DNA from: Symsagittifera roscoffensis
Lineage: Eukaryota > Xenacoelomorpha > Acoela > Convolutidae
Length of the DNA stretch: 64,000 bases
NCBI RefSeq assembly: GCF_963678635.1
Contig: NC_087069.1
Location: 56,071,175-56,135,174 of the forward strand
Reading direction: 5' to 3'
Shown here: positions 1 through 14,832 of the stretch, one piece after another
Layout of the letters: each line of letters starts with the position of its first letter
Position numbering within the stretch: the first letter of the stretch is position 1
Program-made: the position numbers and the translations under genes
Notes under the pieces: model-generated
Database searches by the model: none
What the model was told of the DNA's origin: nothing
The model's input: only the letters and a program-made list of their open reading frames with translations

Positions 1-3000
1 AACACAATCCACAGGATAACGTACAACACATAACACAATCTACAGGATAACCTACAACACAACACAATCCACAGGAATTTACAACACAAAAGACAATCCA
101 CAGGATAACTTACAACACAACTTAATCCACAAGATTTTACAACACAAAAGACAATCCACAGGATAACTTACAACACAACTTAATCCACAAGATTTCACAA
201 CACAAAAGACAATCCATGGGATAACCTACAACACATAACACAATCCACAGGATAACCTACAACACATAACACAGTCCACAGGATAACCTACAACACAACA
301 CAATCCATAAGAATTTACAACACAAAAGACAATCCACAGGAACCTACAACACATAACACAATCCACAGAAACCTACAACACATAACACAATCCACAGGAT
401 AACATACAACACATAACCTAATCTACAGGATAACCTACAACACAACACAATCCACAGGAGTTTACAACACAAAATACAATCCACAGGATAACTTACAACA
501 CATAACACAATCCACAGGATAACCTACAACACAACACAACCCATAGGAATTTACAACACAAAAGACAATCCACAGGAACCTACAACACATAACACAACCC
601 ACAGGATAACCTACAACACAACACAACCCATAGGAATTTACAACACAAAAGACAATCCACAGGAACCTACAACACATAACACAATCCACAGGAACCTACA
701 ACACATAACACAATCCACAGGATAACGTACAACACATAACACAATCTACAGGATAACCTACAACGCAACACAATCCACAGGAATTTACAACACAAAAGAC
801 AATCCACAGGATAACTTACAACACAACTTAATCCACAAGATTTTACAACACAAAAGACAATCCATGGGATAACCTACAACACATAACACAATCCACAGGA
901 TAACCTACAACACATAACACAGTCCACAGGATAACCTACAACACAACACAATCCACGGGAATTTACAACACAAAAGACAATCCACAGGATAACGTACAAC
1001 ACGTAACACAATCTACAGGATAACATACAACACAACACAATCCACAGGAATTTACAACACAAAAGACAATCCACAGGAACCTACAACACATAACACAATC
1101 GACAGGATAACCTACAACACAACACATAAGACATTCCACAGGAACACAGGAACCTACAACACATAATGCGATCCACAGGATATCCAACAACACATAAAAC
1201 ACTCCACATGAACATACAACACGAAACAAAATCCGCAGAGACCTACAACACTCAACACAATCCACAGGAATCTACAACACAAAACACAATCCACAGGATA
1301 ACGTACAACACATAACACAATCTACAGGATAACCTACAACACAACACAATCCACAGGAGTTTACAACACAAAAGACAATCCACAGGATAACTTACAACAC
1401 AACTTAATCCACAAGATTTTACAACACATAAGACAATCCACAGGAACCTACAACACATAACACAATCCACAGGATAACACAACACAACCCATAGGAATTT
1501 ACAACACAAAATACAATCCACAGGAACCTACAACACATAACACAATCCACAGGAACCTACAACACATAACACAATCCACAGGATAACGTACAACACATAA
1601 CACAATCTACAGGATAACCTACAACACAACACAGTCCACAGGAATTTACAACACAAAAGACAATCCACAGGATAACTTACAACACAACTTAATCCACAAG
1701 ATTTTACAACACAAAAGACAATCCATGGGATAACCTACAACACATAACACAATCCACAGGATAACCTACAACACATAACACAGTCCACAGGAACCTAGAA
1801 CACATAACACAATCCACAGGATAACCTACAACACATAACACAATCCACAGGAACCTACAACACATAACACAATCCACAGGAACCTACAACACAAAAGACA
1901 GTCCATGGGATAACCTACAACATATAACACAATCCACAGGATAACCTACAACACATAACACAGTCCACAGGATAACCTACAACACAACACAATCCATAGG
2001 AATTTACAACACAAAAGACAATCCACAGGAACCTACAACACATAACACAATCCACAGAAACCTACAACATTTATAACAATCTACAGAAACCTACAACACA
2101 TAACACAATCCACAGGAATCTACAGCATATAACGCATCCACAGGAACCTACAACACATAACACAGTCCACAGAAACCTACAACATATAAAACAGTCCAGA
2201 GGTTCCTACAGCACAAAACACAGTCCACAGGAATCTACAACACATAACACAATCAACCGGAACTTTTTACAAATAACACAATCCAAAGGAACCTACAACA
2301 CATAACACAGTCCACAGGAACCTACAACATAACACAGTCCACAGGAACCTACAACATATAAAACAGTCCAGAGGTTCCTACAGCACAAAACACAGTCCAC
2401 AGAAACCTACAACATATAAAACAGTCCAGAGGTTCCTACAGCACAAAACACAGTCCACAGGAATCTACAACACATAACACAATCAACCGGAACTTTTTAC
2501 AAATAACACAATCCAAAGGAACCTACAACACATAATACAATCTACAGGAACCTACAACACATATCAACATCCACAGAAACCTACAACACAAAAAATCCAC
2601 AGGAATCTACAACACATAACACGATCCACAGAATAACCTACAACACATAAGACACTCCACATGAACCAACAAGACTTAACACAATCCACATTAACATACA
2701 ACACATAACATAATCCCAAGAAATCTGTGACACACAATCCAAAGGAACCTACAACACATAACACAATCCACAGAAACCTTTAACAAATAACACAATCTAA
2801 AGGAACCTACATTACATAACACAGTCCACAGAAACCTACAACATAAAACACAATCTACAGGAACCTACAACACATAACACAGTCCACAGGAATCTACAGC
2901 ATATAACACATCCACAGGAACCTACAACACATAACACAGTCCACAGAAACCTACAACATATAAAACAGTCCAGAGGTTCCTACAGCACAAAACACAATCC

Positions 3001-6000
3001 ACAGGAATCTACAACACATAACACAATCAACCGGAACCTTTTACAAAGAACACAATCCAAAGGAACCTACAACACATAACACAGTCCACAGGAACCTACA
3101 ACATAACACAGTCCACAGGAACCTACAACATATAGCACAATCCACAGGAACCTACAACACATAACACAGTCCACAGGAACCTTCAACACATAACACGATC
3201 CACAGGATAACCTACAACACTTAACACAATCCACAGGAGCCTACAACACAAAAGACAATCCATGGGATAACCTACAACACTTAACACACTCCACAGGATA
3301 ACCTACAACACAACACAATCCACAGGAATTTACAACACAAAAGGCAATCCACAGGAACCTACAACAAATAACACAATCCACAGAAACCTACAACACATAA
3401 CACAATCCACAGGATAACCTACAACACATAACACAACCCACAGGATAACCTACAACACATCACAATCCACAGGAATTTACAACACATAACACACTCCACA
3501 GGATAACCTACAACACAACACAATCCACAGGAATTTACAACACAAAAGGCAATCCACAGGAACCTACAACAAATAACACAATCCACAGAAACCTACAACA
3601 AACTGAACTAACAAGACTTAACACAATCCACATTAACATACAACACTTAACATAATCCCAAAAAATCTTTGACACATAACACAGTCCAAAGGAACCTACA
3701 ACACATAACACAATCCACAGTAACCTACATCAAATAACGCTATCCACAGCAAGCTAAGACACATAACACATTCAACAGGAACCTACAACACATAATACAA
3801 TCTACAGGAACCTGCAACACATAGCAGCCTCCACAGAAACCTACAACACAAAAACTCCACAGGAACCTACAACACATAACACAATCCCAAGGAATCTTTA
3901 ACACATAACACAATCCACAGGATAACCTATAACACATAACACAGACCACAGGAACCTACAACATTTAACACAATCCACATGAACCTTTAACAAACCATAC
4001 AATCTAAAGGAACCTACAACACAAAACACAGTCCACAGGAAGCTACAACACATAACACAATCCACAGGAACCTAAAACACAAAAAATATATACAGGAATC
4101 TACAACACAAAAAATCCACGAGAACCTACAACACATAACACGATCCACAGGAACCTACAGCATATAAAACAATCCACAGGATAACCTACAACACATAACA
4201 CAATCCAGATAAACCTACAACACATAACATAATCCACGGGAATCTACGACACAAAAATTAATCCAAAGGAGTCTATAACATATAACACAAAACTCAGGAT
4301 GAACTACAAAACTTAACACAATCCAATAGAACCTAAAACAAATAACACAATCCACAGCAAGCTAAGACACATAACACATTCAACAGGAACCTAAAACACA
4401 AAAAATATATACAGGAATCTACAACACAGGAACCTACAATACATACCACAGTCCACAGAAATCTACAACGCATAAAACAATCCAGTGGAACCTACAACAC
4501 ATAATACAGTCCACAGGAATGTACAACACAAAAAATCCATATGAACCTACAACACATAACACGATCCACAGGATAACCTACAACACATAAGACACTCCAC
4601 ATGAACCAACAACACTTAACACAATCCACAGTAACCTACAACACATAACACAATTCGCAGGATAACCTATCACATATATCACAATCCACAGGTGCCTGCA
4701 ACATTTAACAGAATCAACAGGAACCTGCAACACATAACACAATCCACAGGAACCTACAACCCATAACACAATCCACAAAAACCTAAAACACATAACACGG
4801 TCTACAGGAACCTACAACATATAATACAATCTAAAAGAAACTACAACTTCAACAGGAATTTACAAGATATAACATAATCCACAGGAATTTACAACATGAA
4901 ACACAATCCACAGGATAACCTATAACATATATCACAATCCACAGGAACCTACAACACTTAAGCAATCCAACTGAACCTTTGACAAATAACTCAATCCACG
5001 GAAACCTAAAACACTTAACAAACTGCACCGGAGCCTACAACACATAACATAATCCAAAGGAATCTACAACACATTAAACAACCCTCAGGAACCTACAATA
5101 CCTAGTAGAATCCACGGGAACCTACAACACATAACAAAACCAACAGGTTAACCTTCAACACATAACAGAATTCACAGGATAATCTACAACGCATAAGACA
5201 ATCCATGTGAACCTATAACACGTAACGCAATTCAGAGGAACCTGCAACACATAGCGCACCACACAGGATAAACTAAAACATCACAACCCACAGAAAACCA
5301 CAACAATTGAAACAATCCGCAGGATAACCTGCAACACACACATAAGACAATCCAGATAAAGCTACAACACATAACACAATCCACAGGAAAATAAGACACA
5401 AAACACAATCCAAAAGAACCTACATTACATAGCTCAACCCACAGGAACATAAAAGACATAAGACACTCCAAATGAACCTACAACACATAAAAAAATCCAC
5501 AGAAACCTACAACACATAAAACCCCAATCCATAAGAAGCTACAACACAAAACACAATCCTCAGAATAAACTTCAACACATAACACAATCCACAAAACCTA
5601 GAACACATACCACAACTCACAGAAACCTACAACACATATCAGAATCCACAGGAACCTACAACACCTAACACAATCTTTCGGACAACCTATAATACAAAAC
5701 GCAAACCCACAGGATAAACTACAAAACATAACACAATTCACAGGAACTTACAACATAAAACAAAATCCAGAGGAACCTACAACACATAACACAATCCACA
5801 GGGAAACACAACCCAACACAAAACACAATCCATGAGAATCTACAACACATAACACAATCCACAGGATAACCTACAACACATAACACAATCCAGATAAACC
5901 TACAACATATAACACAATGCACGGGATCCTACGACACAAAACACATTCCACGGGAACCTACAACACATAACACAATCCAGTTGAATCTACATTATATAAC

Positions 6001-9000
6001 ATAATCCACGGGAACCTACGACACAAAACACAATCCAAGGGAATCTACAACAGATAACACAATCCACAGGATAACCTACAACACATAACACAATCCAGAT
6101 AAACCTACAACAAATAGCACAACACACGGAAACCTACGACACATAACACAATCCACGGGAACCTACAACACATAGCTCAATCCACAGGATAACCTACAAC
6201 ACATAAGACAATCCAGATAAACCTACAACACTTAACACAGTTCTTGGGATTCTACGGCAAAAAAACACAATCCAAAAGAGCCTATAACACCTTACGCAAC
6301 ACTCAGGAAAAAACTACAAATTAACACAATCCAAAGGAACCTACAACACATAACACAATCCACAGGATAAACTGCAACACATAACACAATCCACAGTAAC
6401 TTACAAAACATAACTCAATCCACAGGAGCGTAAAACACATAACGCAACCACAGGACCTACAAAACATAACACAATCACCAGGAATCTACAAATTAAAACA
6501 CAATCCACATGTACCTACAGCACAGAAAACAACCCACAGAAAACTACAAGGCCTAACACAATCCACATGATAAACTACAAAACATAACACAATTCACAGG
6601 AACTTACAACATAAAACAAAATCCAGAGGAACCAAGAACACCTTACACAATCCACAGGGAAATTTACAACACATTACACAATCCACAGGATAATTTACAA
6701 CACATAAAATAATCCACAGCACAACACAAACAATCCACAAGAACATATACTACAACGACATATTTTCTACGACATATCCTAAACACAATCCAAGGGAACC
6801 TACAACACATAACACAATCCACAGGATAACCTACAACACAAAACACAATCCAGATAAACCTACAACACATAACATAATCCACGGGACTATACGACACAAA
6901 ACACAATCCAAAGGAATCTATAACACATAACACAACACTCAGGATAAACTCTGCAAAACTTAACACAATCCAAACGAACCTTCAACATATAACACGATCC
7001 ACAGGATAATCTACAACACATAACACAATCCAGATAAACGTCAAACACATAACATAATCCACGGGAGCCTACGATACAAAACACAATTCAAGGGAACCTA
7101 CAACACGTAACGCGATCGACAGGATAACCTACAACACATAACACAACCCAGATAAACCTACAACACATAACATATCAACGGGAACCTACGATACAAAACA
7201 CAATTCAAGGGAACCTACAACACAAAACGCAATCGACAGGATAACCTAAAACACATAACACAATCCAGGGAACCTATAACATATAACGCAACACTCAGGA
7301 TAAACTACAAAACTTATAACAATCCAAAGGAACCTACAACAAATAACACAATCCACAGGATAATCTACAACACATAACACAATCCAGATAAATCTACAAT
7401 ATACAACATATTCCACAGGAACCTACGACACAAAACACAATCCAAGCTACAAAACTTAACACAGTCCAATTGAAACTTCATCATATAACACGATCCACAG
7501 GATAACCTACAACACATAAAACAATCCAGATAAACCTAAAACATATAACATAAACCACGGGAACCTACGACACAAAACACAATCCAAGGCAATCTACAAC
7601 ACATAACACAATCCACAGGATAACCTACAACACATAACACAATCCAGTTAAACCTACAACACAAAACATAATCCACTGGAATCTACGACACAAAAACTAA
7701 TCCAAAGGATTCTATAACATAAAACACAAAACTCAGGATAAACTAGAAAAACTTAACACAATCCAGATAAACCTACAACATATAACACGATCCACAGGAT
7801 AATCTACAATACATAACACAATCCAGATAAAATTACAACATATAACACAATCCACGAGAACCTACGACACAAAACACAATCCAAGGGAATCTACAACACA
7901 TAACACACTCCACAGTATAACCTACAACACATAACAGAATCCAGATAAACCTACAAATATAACACAATCCACGGGAACCTACGACACAAAACACAATCCA
8001 AGGGAACCTACAACACATAACACAATCCAGATAAATCTACAATATATAACATAATCCACTGGAATCTACGACACAAAAACTAATCCAAAGGATTCTATAA
8101 CATAAAACACAAAACTCAGGATAAACTAGAAAAACCTAACACAATCCAGATAAACCTACAACATATAACACGATCCACAGGATAATCTACAATACATAAC
8201 ACAACCCAGATAAAATTACAACATATAACACAATCCACGGGAACCTACGACACAAAACACAATCCAAGGGAATCTACAACACATAACACAATCCACAGGA
8301 TAACCTACAACACATAACAGAATCCAGATAAACCTACAAATATAACACAATCCAAGGGAACCTACAACACATAACACAATCCAGATAAATCTACAACACA
8401 AAACATAATCCACTGGATTCTACGACACAAAAACTAATCCAAAGGATTCTATAACATATAACACAAAACTCAGGATAAACTAGAAAAACTTAACACAATC
8501 CAGATAAACCTACAACATATAACACGATCCACAGGATAATCTACAAAACATATTACACAACCCACGGGAATCTACGACACAAAACACAATCCACAGGATA
8601 ACCTACAACACATAACACAATCCAGATAAACCTAAAACCTATAACATAATCCACGAGACTCTACGACACAAAACACAATCCAAAGGAAACAGTAACACAT
8701 AACATAACATTCAATTTAAACTGCAAAACTTAACACAATCCAAAGAAACCTTCAACATATAACACGATCCACAGCATAATCTACAACACATAACACAATC
8801 AAGATAAATCTAAAACACATAACATAAACCACGGGAACCTACGACACAAAACACAATCCAAGGGAACCTACAACACATAACACAATCGACAGGGTAACAT
8901 ACAACACATAACAAAATCCAGATAAACATACAACACATAACATAACACATAACCACGGGAACCTACGACACAAAACACAATCCACGGGAATCTACGACAC

Positions 9001-12000
9001 AAAACACAATCCAAGGAACCTATAACATATAACGCAACACTCAGGATAAACCACAAAAATTAATGCAATCCAAAGAACCTGCAACAAATAACACAATCCA
9101 CAGGATAAGCTACTTCACATAATACAATCCAGATAAATCTACAATTTATAACATAATCCACGGGAACCTACGACACAAAACACAATCCAAGGGATTCTAC
9201 AACACATAACACAATCCACAGGATAACCTACAACACATAACAGAATCCAGATAAACCTACAAATATAACACAATCCACGGGAACCTACGACACAAAACAC
9301 AATCCAAGGAAACCTACAACACATAACACAATCCAGATAAATCTACAATATATAACATAATCCACGGAAACCTACGACACAAAACACAATCCAAGGGAAT
9401 CTACAACACATAACACAACCCACAGGATATTCTACAACACATAACACAATCCAGATAAACCTACAACATATAACACAGTCCAAGGGAACCTACAACACAT
9501 AAGACAATCCACAGGATAACCTACAACACATAAGACAATCCAGATAAACCTACAACACATAACACAATTCACGGGATTCTACGACAAAAAACACAATCCA
9601 AAAGAACCTATAACACATAACGCAACACTCACTATAAACTACAAAATTTAACACAATCCAAGGGAACCTAAAACACATAAAACAATCCATAGGATAACCT
9701 ACAACACATAACTCAAGTCAGATAAACCTACAACATATAACACAATCCACAGAAACCTACGACGCAAAACACAATCCATGAGAACCTACAACACATAACA
9801 CAATCCACAGGATAACCTACAACACATAACACAATCCAGATAAACCTACAAAAAATAACATAATCCACTGGAATCTACGACACAAAAATTAATCCAAAGG
9901 ATTCTATAACATATAACGCAAAACTCAGGATAAACTCCAAAACTTAACACAATCCAAACAAACCTTCAACATATAACACGATCCACAGGATAATCTACAA
10001 CACAAAAAACAATCCAGATAAGCCTAAAACATATAACATAAACCACGGGAACCTACGACACAAAAAACAATCCAAGGGAACCAAAAACACATAACACAAT
10101 CCACAGGATAACCTACAACACATAACACAATCCAGTTAAACCTACAACACAGAACACAATCCAAGGGAAGCTACAACACATCACACAAAACACAGGATAA
10201 CCTACAACACATAACACAATCCAGATAAACCTACAAAAAATAACATAATCTACTGGAATCTACGACACAAAAATTAATCCAAAGGATTCTATAACATATA
10301 ACACAAAACTCAGGATAAAATGCAAAACTTAACACAATCCAAACGAACCTTCAACATATAACACGATCCAAAGGATAATCTACAACACAAAAAACAATCC
10401 AGATAAACCTAAAACATATAACATAAACCACGGGAACCTACGACACAAAACACAATCCAACGGAACCTACAACACAGAACACAATCCAGATAAAGCTAAA
10501 ACACATAACATAACCCATGGGAATCGACGACACAAAACACAATCCAAAGAAAGCTATAACGCTTAACACGACACTCAGGATAAGCTACAAAACTTAACAC
10601 AACCCACAGGAACCTACACTCCATAACACGATCCATAGGATAACCTACAACGCATAACACAATCCGGATAAACTTACCACACATAACACAGTTCAAGGGA
10701 TTCTATGACAAAAAATAAAATCCAAAAGAACCTATAACACATTACGCAACACTCAGGATAAACTACAAAACTTAACACAATCCAAAGGAACCTACAACAA
10801 ACAACACACTCCAAAGGATAATCTACAACACATAAAACAATCCAGATAAATCTACAACATATAACTTAATCCACGGGAACCTACGACACAGAACACAATC
10901 CAAGGGAAGCTACAACACATCACACAAAACAGAGGATAACTTACAACACATAGCACAATCCAGATAAACCTACATCATATAACACAATCCACGGGAACCT
11001 ACGACACAAAACACAACCCAAGGAAACCTACAACACACAACAAAATCCAGATAAAGCTAAAACACATAACATAACCCATGGGAATCGACGACACAAAACA
11101 CAATCCAAAGGAAGCTATAACGCTTAACACGACACTCAGGATAAGCTACAAAACTTAACACAACCCACAGGAACCTACACTCCACAACACGATCCATAGG
11201 ATAACCTACAACACATAACACAATCCAGATAAACTTACGACAAATAACACAATTCACGGGATTCTACGACAAAAAAAAAACAAAATCCAAAAGAACCTAT
11301 AACACATTACGCAACACTCAGGATAAACTACAAAACTTAACACAATCCAAAGGAACCTACAACATATAACACAATCCACAGGATTACCTACAACATATAA
11401 CACAATCCAGAGAAACCTACAAAACATAACATAATCCAAGGGAATCTACGACACAAAACACAATCCAAAGGAACCTATAACTAAAAAAAACACAATCCAC
11501 AGAATAACCTACAACACATAACACAATCCAGATAAACCTACAAAAAATAACATAATCCAGGGGAATCTACGACACAAAACACAATCTGAGGAACCTATAA
11601 CACATAACGCAACACTCAGGTTAAACTAAAAAACTTAACACAATCCAAAAGAACCTACAACAAACAACACAATCCAAAGGATAAAATACAACACATACCA
11701 CAATCCAGATAAATCCACAACATATAACTTAATCCACGGGAACCTACGACACAGAGCACAATCCAAAGGAAGCTACAACACATCACACAAAACACAGGAT
11801 AACTTACAACACATAGCACAATCCAGATAAACCTACAGCATATAACACGATCCACGGGAACCTACGACACAAAACACAATCCAAAGGAAGCTATAACGCT
11901 TAACGCAACACTCATGATAAGCTCGAAAACTTAACACATCCCACAGGAACCTACACTACATAACACGATCCATAGGATAACCTACAACACATAACACAAT

Positions 12001-14080
12001 CGAGATAAACTTACAACACACAACACAATTCACGGGACTCTACGACAAAAAACACAATCCAAAAGAACCTATAACACATTACGCAACACTCAGGATAAAC
12101 TACAGAACATAACACAATCCACAGGATTACCTACAACACATAAGACAAACCACAGGATAACCTACAACACATAAAACAATCCAGATAAACCTACAAAACA
12201 TAACACAATCCACGGAAACCTACGACACAAAACACAATCCAAGGGAACCTACAACACATAACACAATCCACGGGATAACCTACACCAGATAACACAATCC
12301 AGAGAAACCTACAAAACATAACATAATCCACGGGAATCTACGACACAAAACACAATCTGAGGAACCTATAACACATAACGCAACACTCAGGATAAACTAC
12401 AAAACTTAACACAATCCAAAAGAACCTACAACAAATAACACAATCCACAGGATAACCTACAACACATAACAAAATCCACGGAAATCTACGGCACAAAACA
12501 CAATCCAAAGGAACTTATAACACATAACGCAACACACAGGATAAACTACAAAACATAACACAATCCACAAGAACCTACTACAGATAACACAATCCACAGG
12601 ATAACCTACAACACATAAGACAATCCAGATAAACCTTCAACACATAGCACAGTCCACAGGAACCTACAACAGATAACACAATACTGACAAACCTACAATA
12701 CATAACAAAATCCACGGGAATCGACAACCCAAAACACAATCCCAGGGAACCTACAACACATAACACAATCCACGGGATACTTTACAAGACATTCACACAT
12801 AGCACAACCCAGATAAATCTACAACCAATAACGCAGTCCACAGAAACCTGCAACACATAACACAATCCAGATAAACCTACAATACATAACCCAAAGGAAC
12901 CTATAACACATAACGCAACACTAAGGATAAACTAAAAAACTTAGCACAATCCACAGGAATCTAAAACACATAACACAATCCACAGGATAACCTACAACAT
13001 ACAAGACAATCCAGATAGACCTATAACACATAACAAAATCCACGGGATAACCTACAACACATAAGACAATCCAGATAAACCCATAACTTATAACATAATC
13101 CACGGGAATCTACGACACAAAACACAATCCAAAGGAACCTATGACACATAACGCAACACTCAGGATAAACTACAAAACATAACACAATCCACAGGAACCT
13201 AAAACACATAACACAATCCAGATAAACCTACGACACATAAGACAATCCAGATAAACCTATAACACATAACACAGTCCACAGAATAACCTAAAACACATAA
13301 GACAATCCAGATAAATCTATAACACATAACATAATCCACGGGAATCTACGACACAAAACACAATTCAAAGGATAACCTACAACACATAAGACAATCCAGA
13401 TAAACCTATAACACTTAACAATATCCACGGGAATCTACGACACAAAACATAATCCAAAGGAACCTATGACACAAATCACAACACTCAGTTAAACTACAAA
13501 ACATAACACAACCCACAGGAACCTACAACACATAATACAATCCACAGGATAACCTAAAGCACATAAGACAATCCAGATAAACCTATAACACATAACACAA
13601 TCCACAGGATAACCTACAACACATAAGACAATCCAGATAAATCTATAACATTTAACATAATCCACGGGAATCTACGACATAAAACACAATTCAAAGGAAC
13701 CTATGACACATAACGCAACACTCAGGATAAACTACAAAACTTAACACAATCCACAGGAACCTACAACACATAATACAATCCACAGGATAACCTACAACAC
13801 ATAAGACAATCCAGATAAACCTATAACACATAACACAATCCACATGATAACCTACAACACATAAGACAACCCAGATAAATCTATAACACATAACATAATC
13901 CACGGGAATCTACGACACAAAACACAATCCAAAGGAACCTATGACACATAACACAACACTCAGGATAAACTACAAAACATAACACAACCTACAGGAGCCT
14001 GCAACACATAACACAATCCACAGGATAACCTACAACACATAAGACAATCCAGATAAACCTATAACACATAACATAATCCA
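1..14080. repeat. Satellite 1: about 29-31 bp tandem repeat array
   Basis: The whole stretch is made of variants of a monomer built from ACAACACATAACACAATCC followed by ACAGGATAACCT, AGATAAACCT or ACAGGAACCT. Lengths of 29-31 bp are usual, giving roughly 470 copies. The + strand is A/C-rich and poor in G and T. From 1 to about 4 kb the ACAGGATAACCT and ACAGGAACCT types dominate. From about 5 to 14 kb four types alternate (ACAGGATAACC, AGATAAACC, ACGGGAACCTACGACAC, AAGGGAATC), giving a higher-order unit of about 118-120 bp. The array is open at the left edge. Long Cys-rich minus-strand frames occur because the monomer has few stops in that direction, and they are not genes. In the model proposed here the array lies in an intron of the minus-strand Patched-related gene. 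Confidence 0.95.
10488..11365. repeat. Segmental duplication inside satellite 1 (561-bp offset)
   Basis: A block of about 310 bp starting at 10488 (GATAAAGCTAAAACACATAA, with rare variants such as CCCATGGGAATCGACG and CTATAACGCTTAACACGACA) recurs at 11049 with few changes. Rare variants kept in the same order show duplication of a multi-monomer block, not independent drift. Part of the same neighbourhood (TATAACTTAATCCACGGG followed by CACATCACACAAAACA) recurs a third time near 11725-11800. Confidence 0.8.
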
Positions 14081-14082
14081 CG

Positions 14083-14472
14083 CCCGTACCGAGAAATTTC
14101 TTTATATCTGACCTGAAATATTTGTATCTTATCTAATTTCTGGTCAGAAATTTTTTTGAAATGTTTAAATAAAGCATGAATTTTCTTTAAATACTTTATT
14201 TCTCATCCTAATTCTGATCGGAAATTAGCTAAATCTAGGCTATTTTTAGCTATAAAAAAGTCTTCTGGTGGGGCTCGAACCCTCGCCCTTCTGATTGCTT
14301 TTACACTTACTGTATCCACTAGGCTACAGATTTCTGGTTATTTCCTTCTAGCAACTGTTTGTTTCTAAACTAGAAAAGAAATTCATCACTTCTGCACTGA
14401 AAATACGAGAAAACTAGGCTAGATAAATACATAGAATTTCTATCAAGAAAAACAACTTCCGTTTGGTACGGG
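14083..14472. mobile_element. 390-bp inverted-repeat element (MITE-like) inserted in satellite 1
   Basis: The satellite is interrupted within the motif CCACGGGAATCTACGACAC. The insert starts CCCGTACC and ends GGTACGGG, an exact 8-bp terminal inverted repeat. CG lies on each side (14081-14082 and 14473-14474), so the ends read as a 10-bp repeat CGCCCGTACC, or as 8-bp ends with a 2-bp CG target duplication. Removing the insert and one CG restores an ordinary satellite monomer. No transposase is present, so it would be non-autonomous. Inside are AT-rich, partly self-similar stretches and a tRNA-like core. I do not recognise the superfamily. Confidence 0.75.
14266..14330 (-). other. tRNA-like sequence (pol III A and B boxes) inside the inverted-repeat element
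   Basis: Read on the minus strand there is a box A match TAGCCTAGTGG (14316-14326) and a box B match GGTTCGAGCC (14272-14281), 34 bp apart as in a tRNA. The T stem pairs except at one position. The acceptor stem is only half paired (TCTG with CAGA), and I could not fold a convincing anticodon arm. A run of six T follows on the minus-strand side after the acceptor half, as in a pol III terminator. It is therefore a tRNA-derived head, as in a SINE, or a decayed tRNA, and probably not a working tRNA gene. Confidence 0.6.
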
Positions 14473-14474
14473 CG

Positions 14475-14535
14475 GGAATCTACGACACATAACAGCACAC
14501 ATTACATACATACACACAACACACACAACACGCAC
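14475..14535. repeat. End of satellite 1 and CA-rich simple repeat
   Basis: Right of the inserted element the last satellite monomer (GGGAATCTACGACACATAA) fades into an imperfect ACACA/CATACA simple repeat. The probable exon D lies directly beside it. Confidence 0.7.
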
Positions 14536-14596
14536 TTCAGTACAAAACATCCGACCATCGTCATCCTCATCCGACATGTACGATTCCTTACGACTG
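14536..14596 (-). CDS. Probable exon D of the Patched-related gene (partial)
   Basis: On the minus strand a pyrimidine-rich tract ends in TTTTCCAG at 14597. The following bases, taken in the phase left by exon C (two bases, AG), read SRKESYMSDEDDDGRMFCTE without a stop. The acidic run EDDD would suit a cytoplasmic segment. The acceptor and the phase agreement are the evidence. The 3' end is uncertain: I placed the donor after GAA, before GTGCGT, and the frame stays open into the CA repeat and the inserted element. The intron to exon C would be 136 bp, tiny beside the others. I do not recognise the peptide itself, and it could be intron sequence. Confidence 0.4.
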
Positions 14597-14732
14597 CTGG
14601 AAAATACAAGAAGAGATGCCAAGCGTTGATTTAGCCTCAAAACTTCCTCACAAAGCATATATTCATGCAGAAAAGTAACTTAAGGCCGTTTGTGTGTGTT
14701 GCATGTGTTGTCTGTTTGAACTCTATACTGAC

Positions 14733-14832
14733 CTGATGACTTTGTTTTTGGTGATGACGACGAAGAAGGCCCCCATCTTCTTCTCATAGTAGTTGAAGAC
14801 ATAAGTTTCCTTCGCGTCCAGATCGAACAATA
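14733..14832 (-). CDS. Exon C of a Patched-related membrane protein gene (partial)
   Basis: The exon is 100 bp, with acceptor CGTTTTAG before 14832 and donor CAG|GTCAGT after 14733. It has 32 complete codons with no stop, including LFDLDAKETYVFNYYEKKMG followed by AFFVVITKNKVI. In Patched-related proteins a similar FF-x-YY segment followed by a hydrophobic stretch sits after the sterol-sensing domain, at the start of the second half of the molecule. It begins with two bases of a split codon, which fits the one base left by exon B. The family call rests mainly on exons A and B. Taken alone this exon is hard to assign. A direct B-to-C join looks about 50 residues short for the family, so an exon may lie between them, perhaps in or near the assembly gap. 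Confidence 0.6.

Noticed and set aside
462-13903. Many Cys-rich minus-strand open frames of 60-100 codons (repeating CCRFLWIVFCVVGS-like units)
   Set aside because: They are direct translations of the satellite 1 monomer, start and stop at random monomer variants, change frame with monomer length, and lack any gene signals.
1-14080. Possible CRISPR array because of about 30-bp repeats
   Set aside because: The repeats adjoin each other without unique spacers, have many variants, and lie in a eukaryotic spliced-gene context.
14266-14330. A working tRNA gene
   Set aside because: The A and B boxes are good, but the acceptor stem pairs over only about four bases and no convincing anticodon arm was found. 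It lies inside a mobile element.
14443-14658. A 71-codon minus-strand frame as a complete small gene
   Set aside because: It crosses the end of the inserted element, a CA repeat and the proposed exon D. Only the exon D part has splice and phase support.
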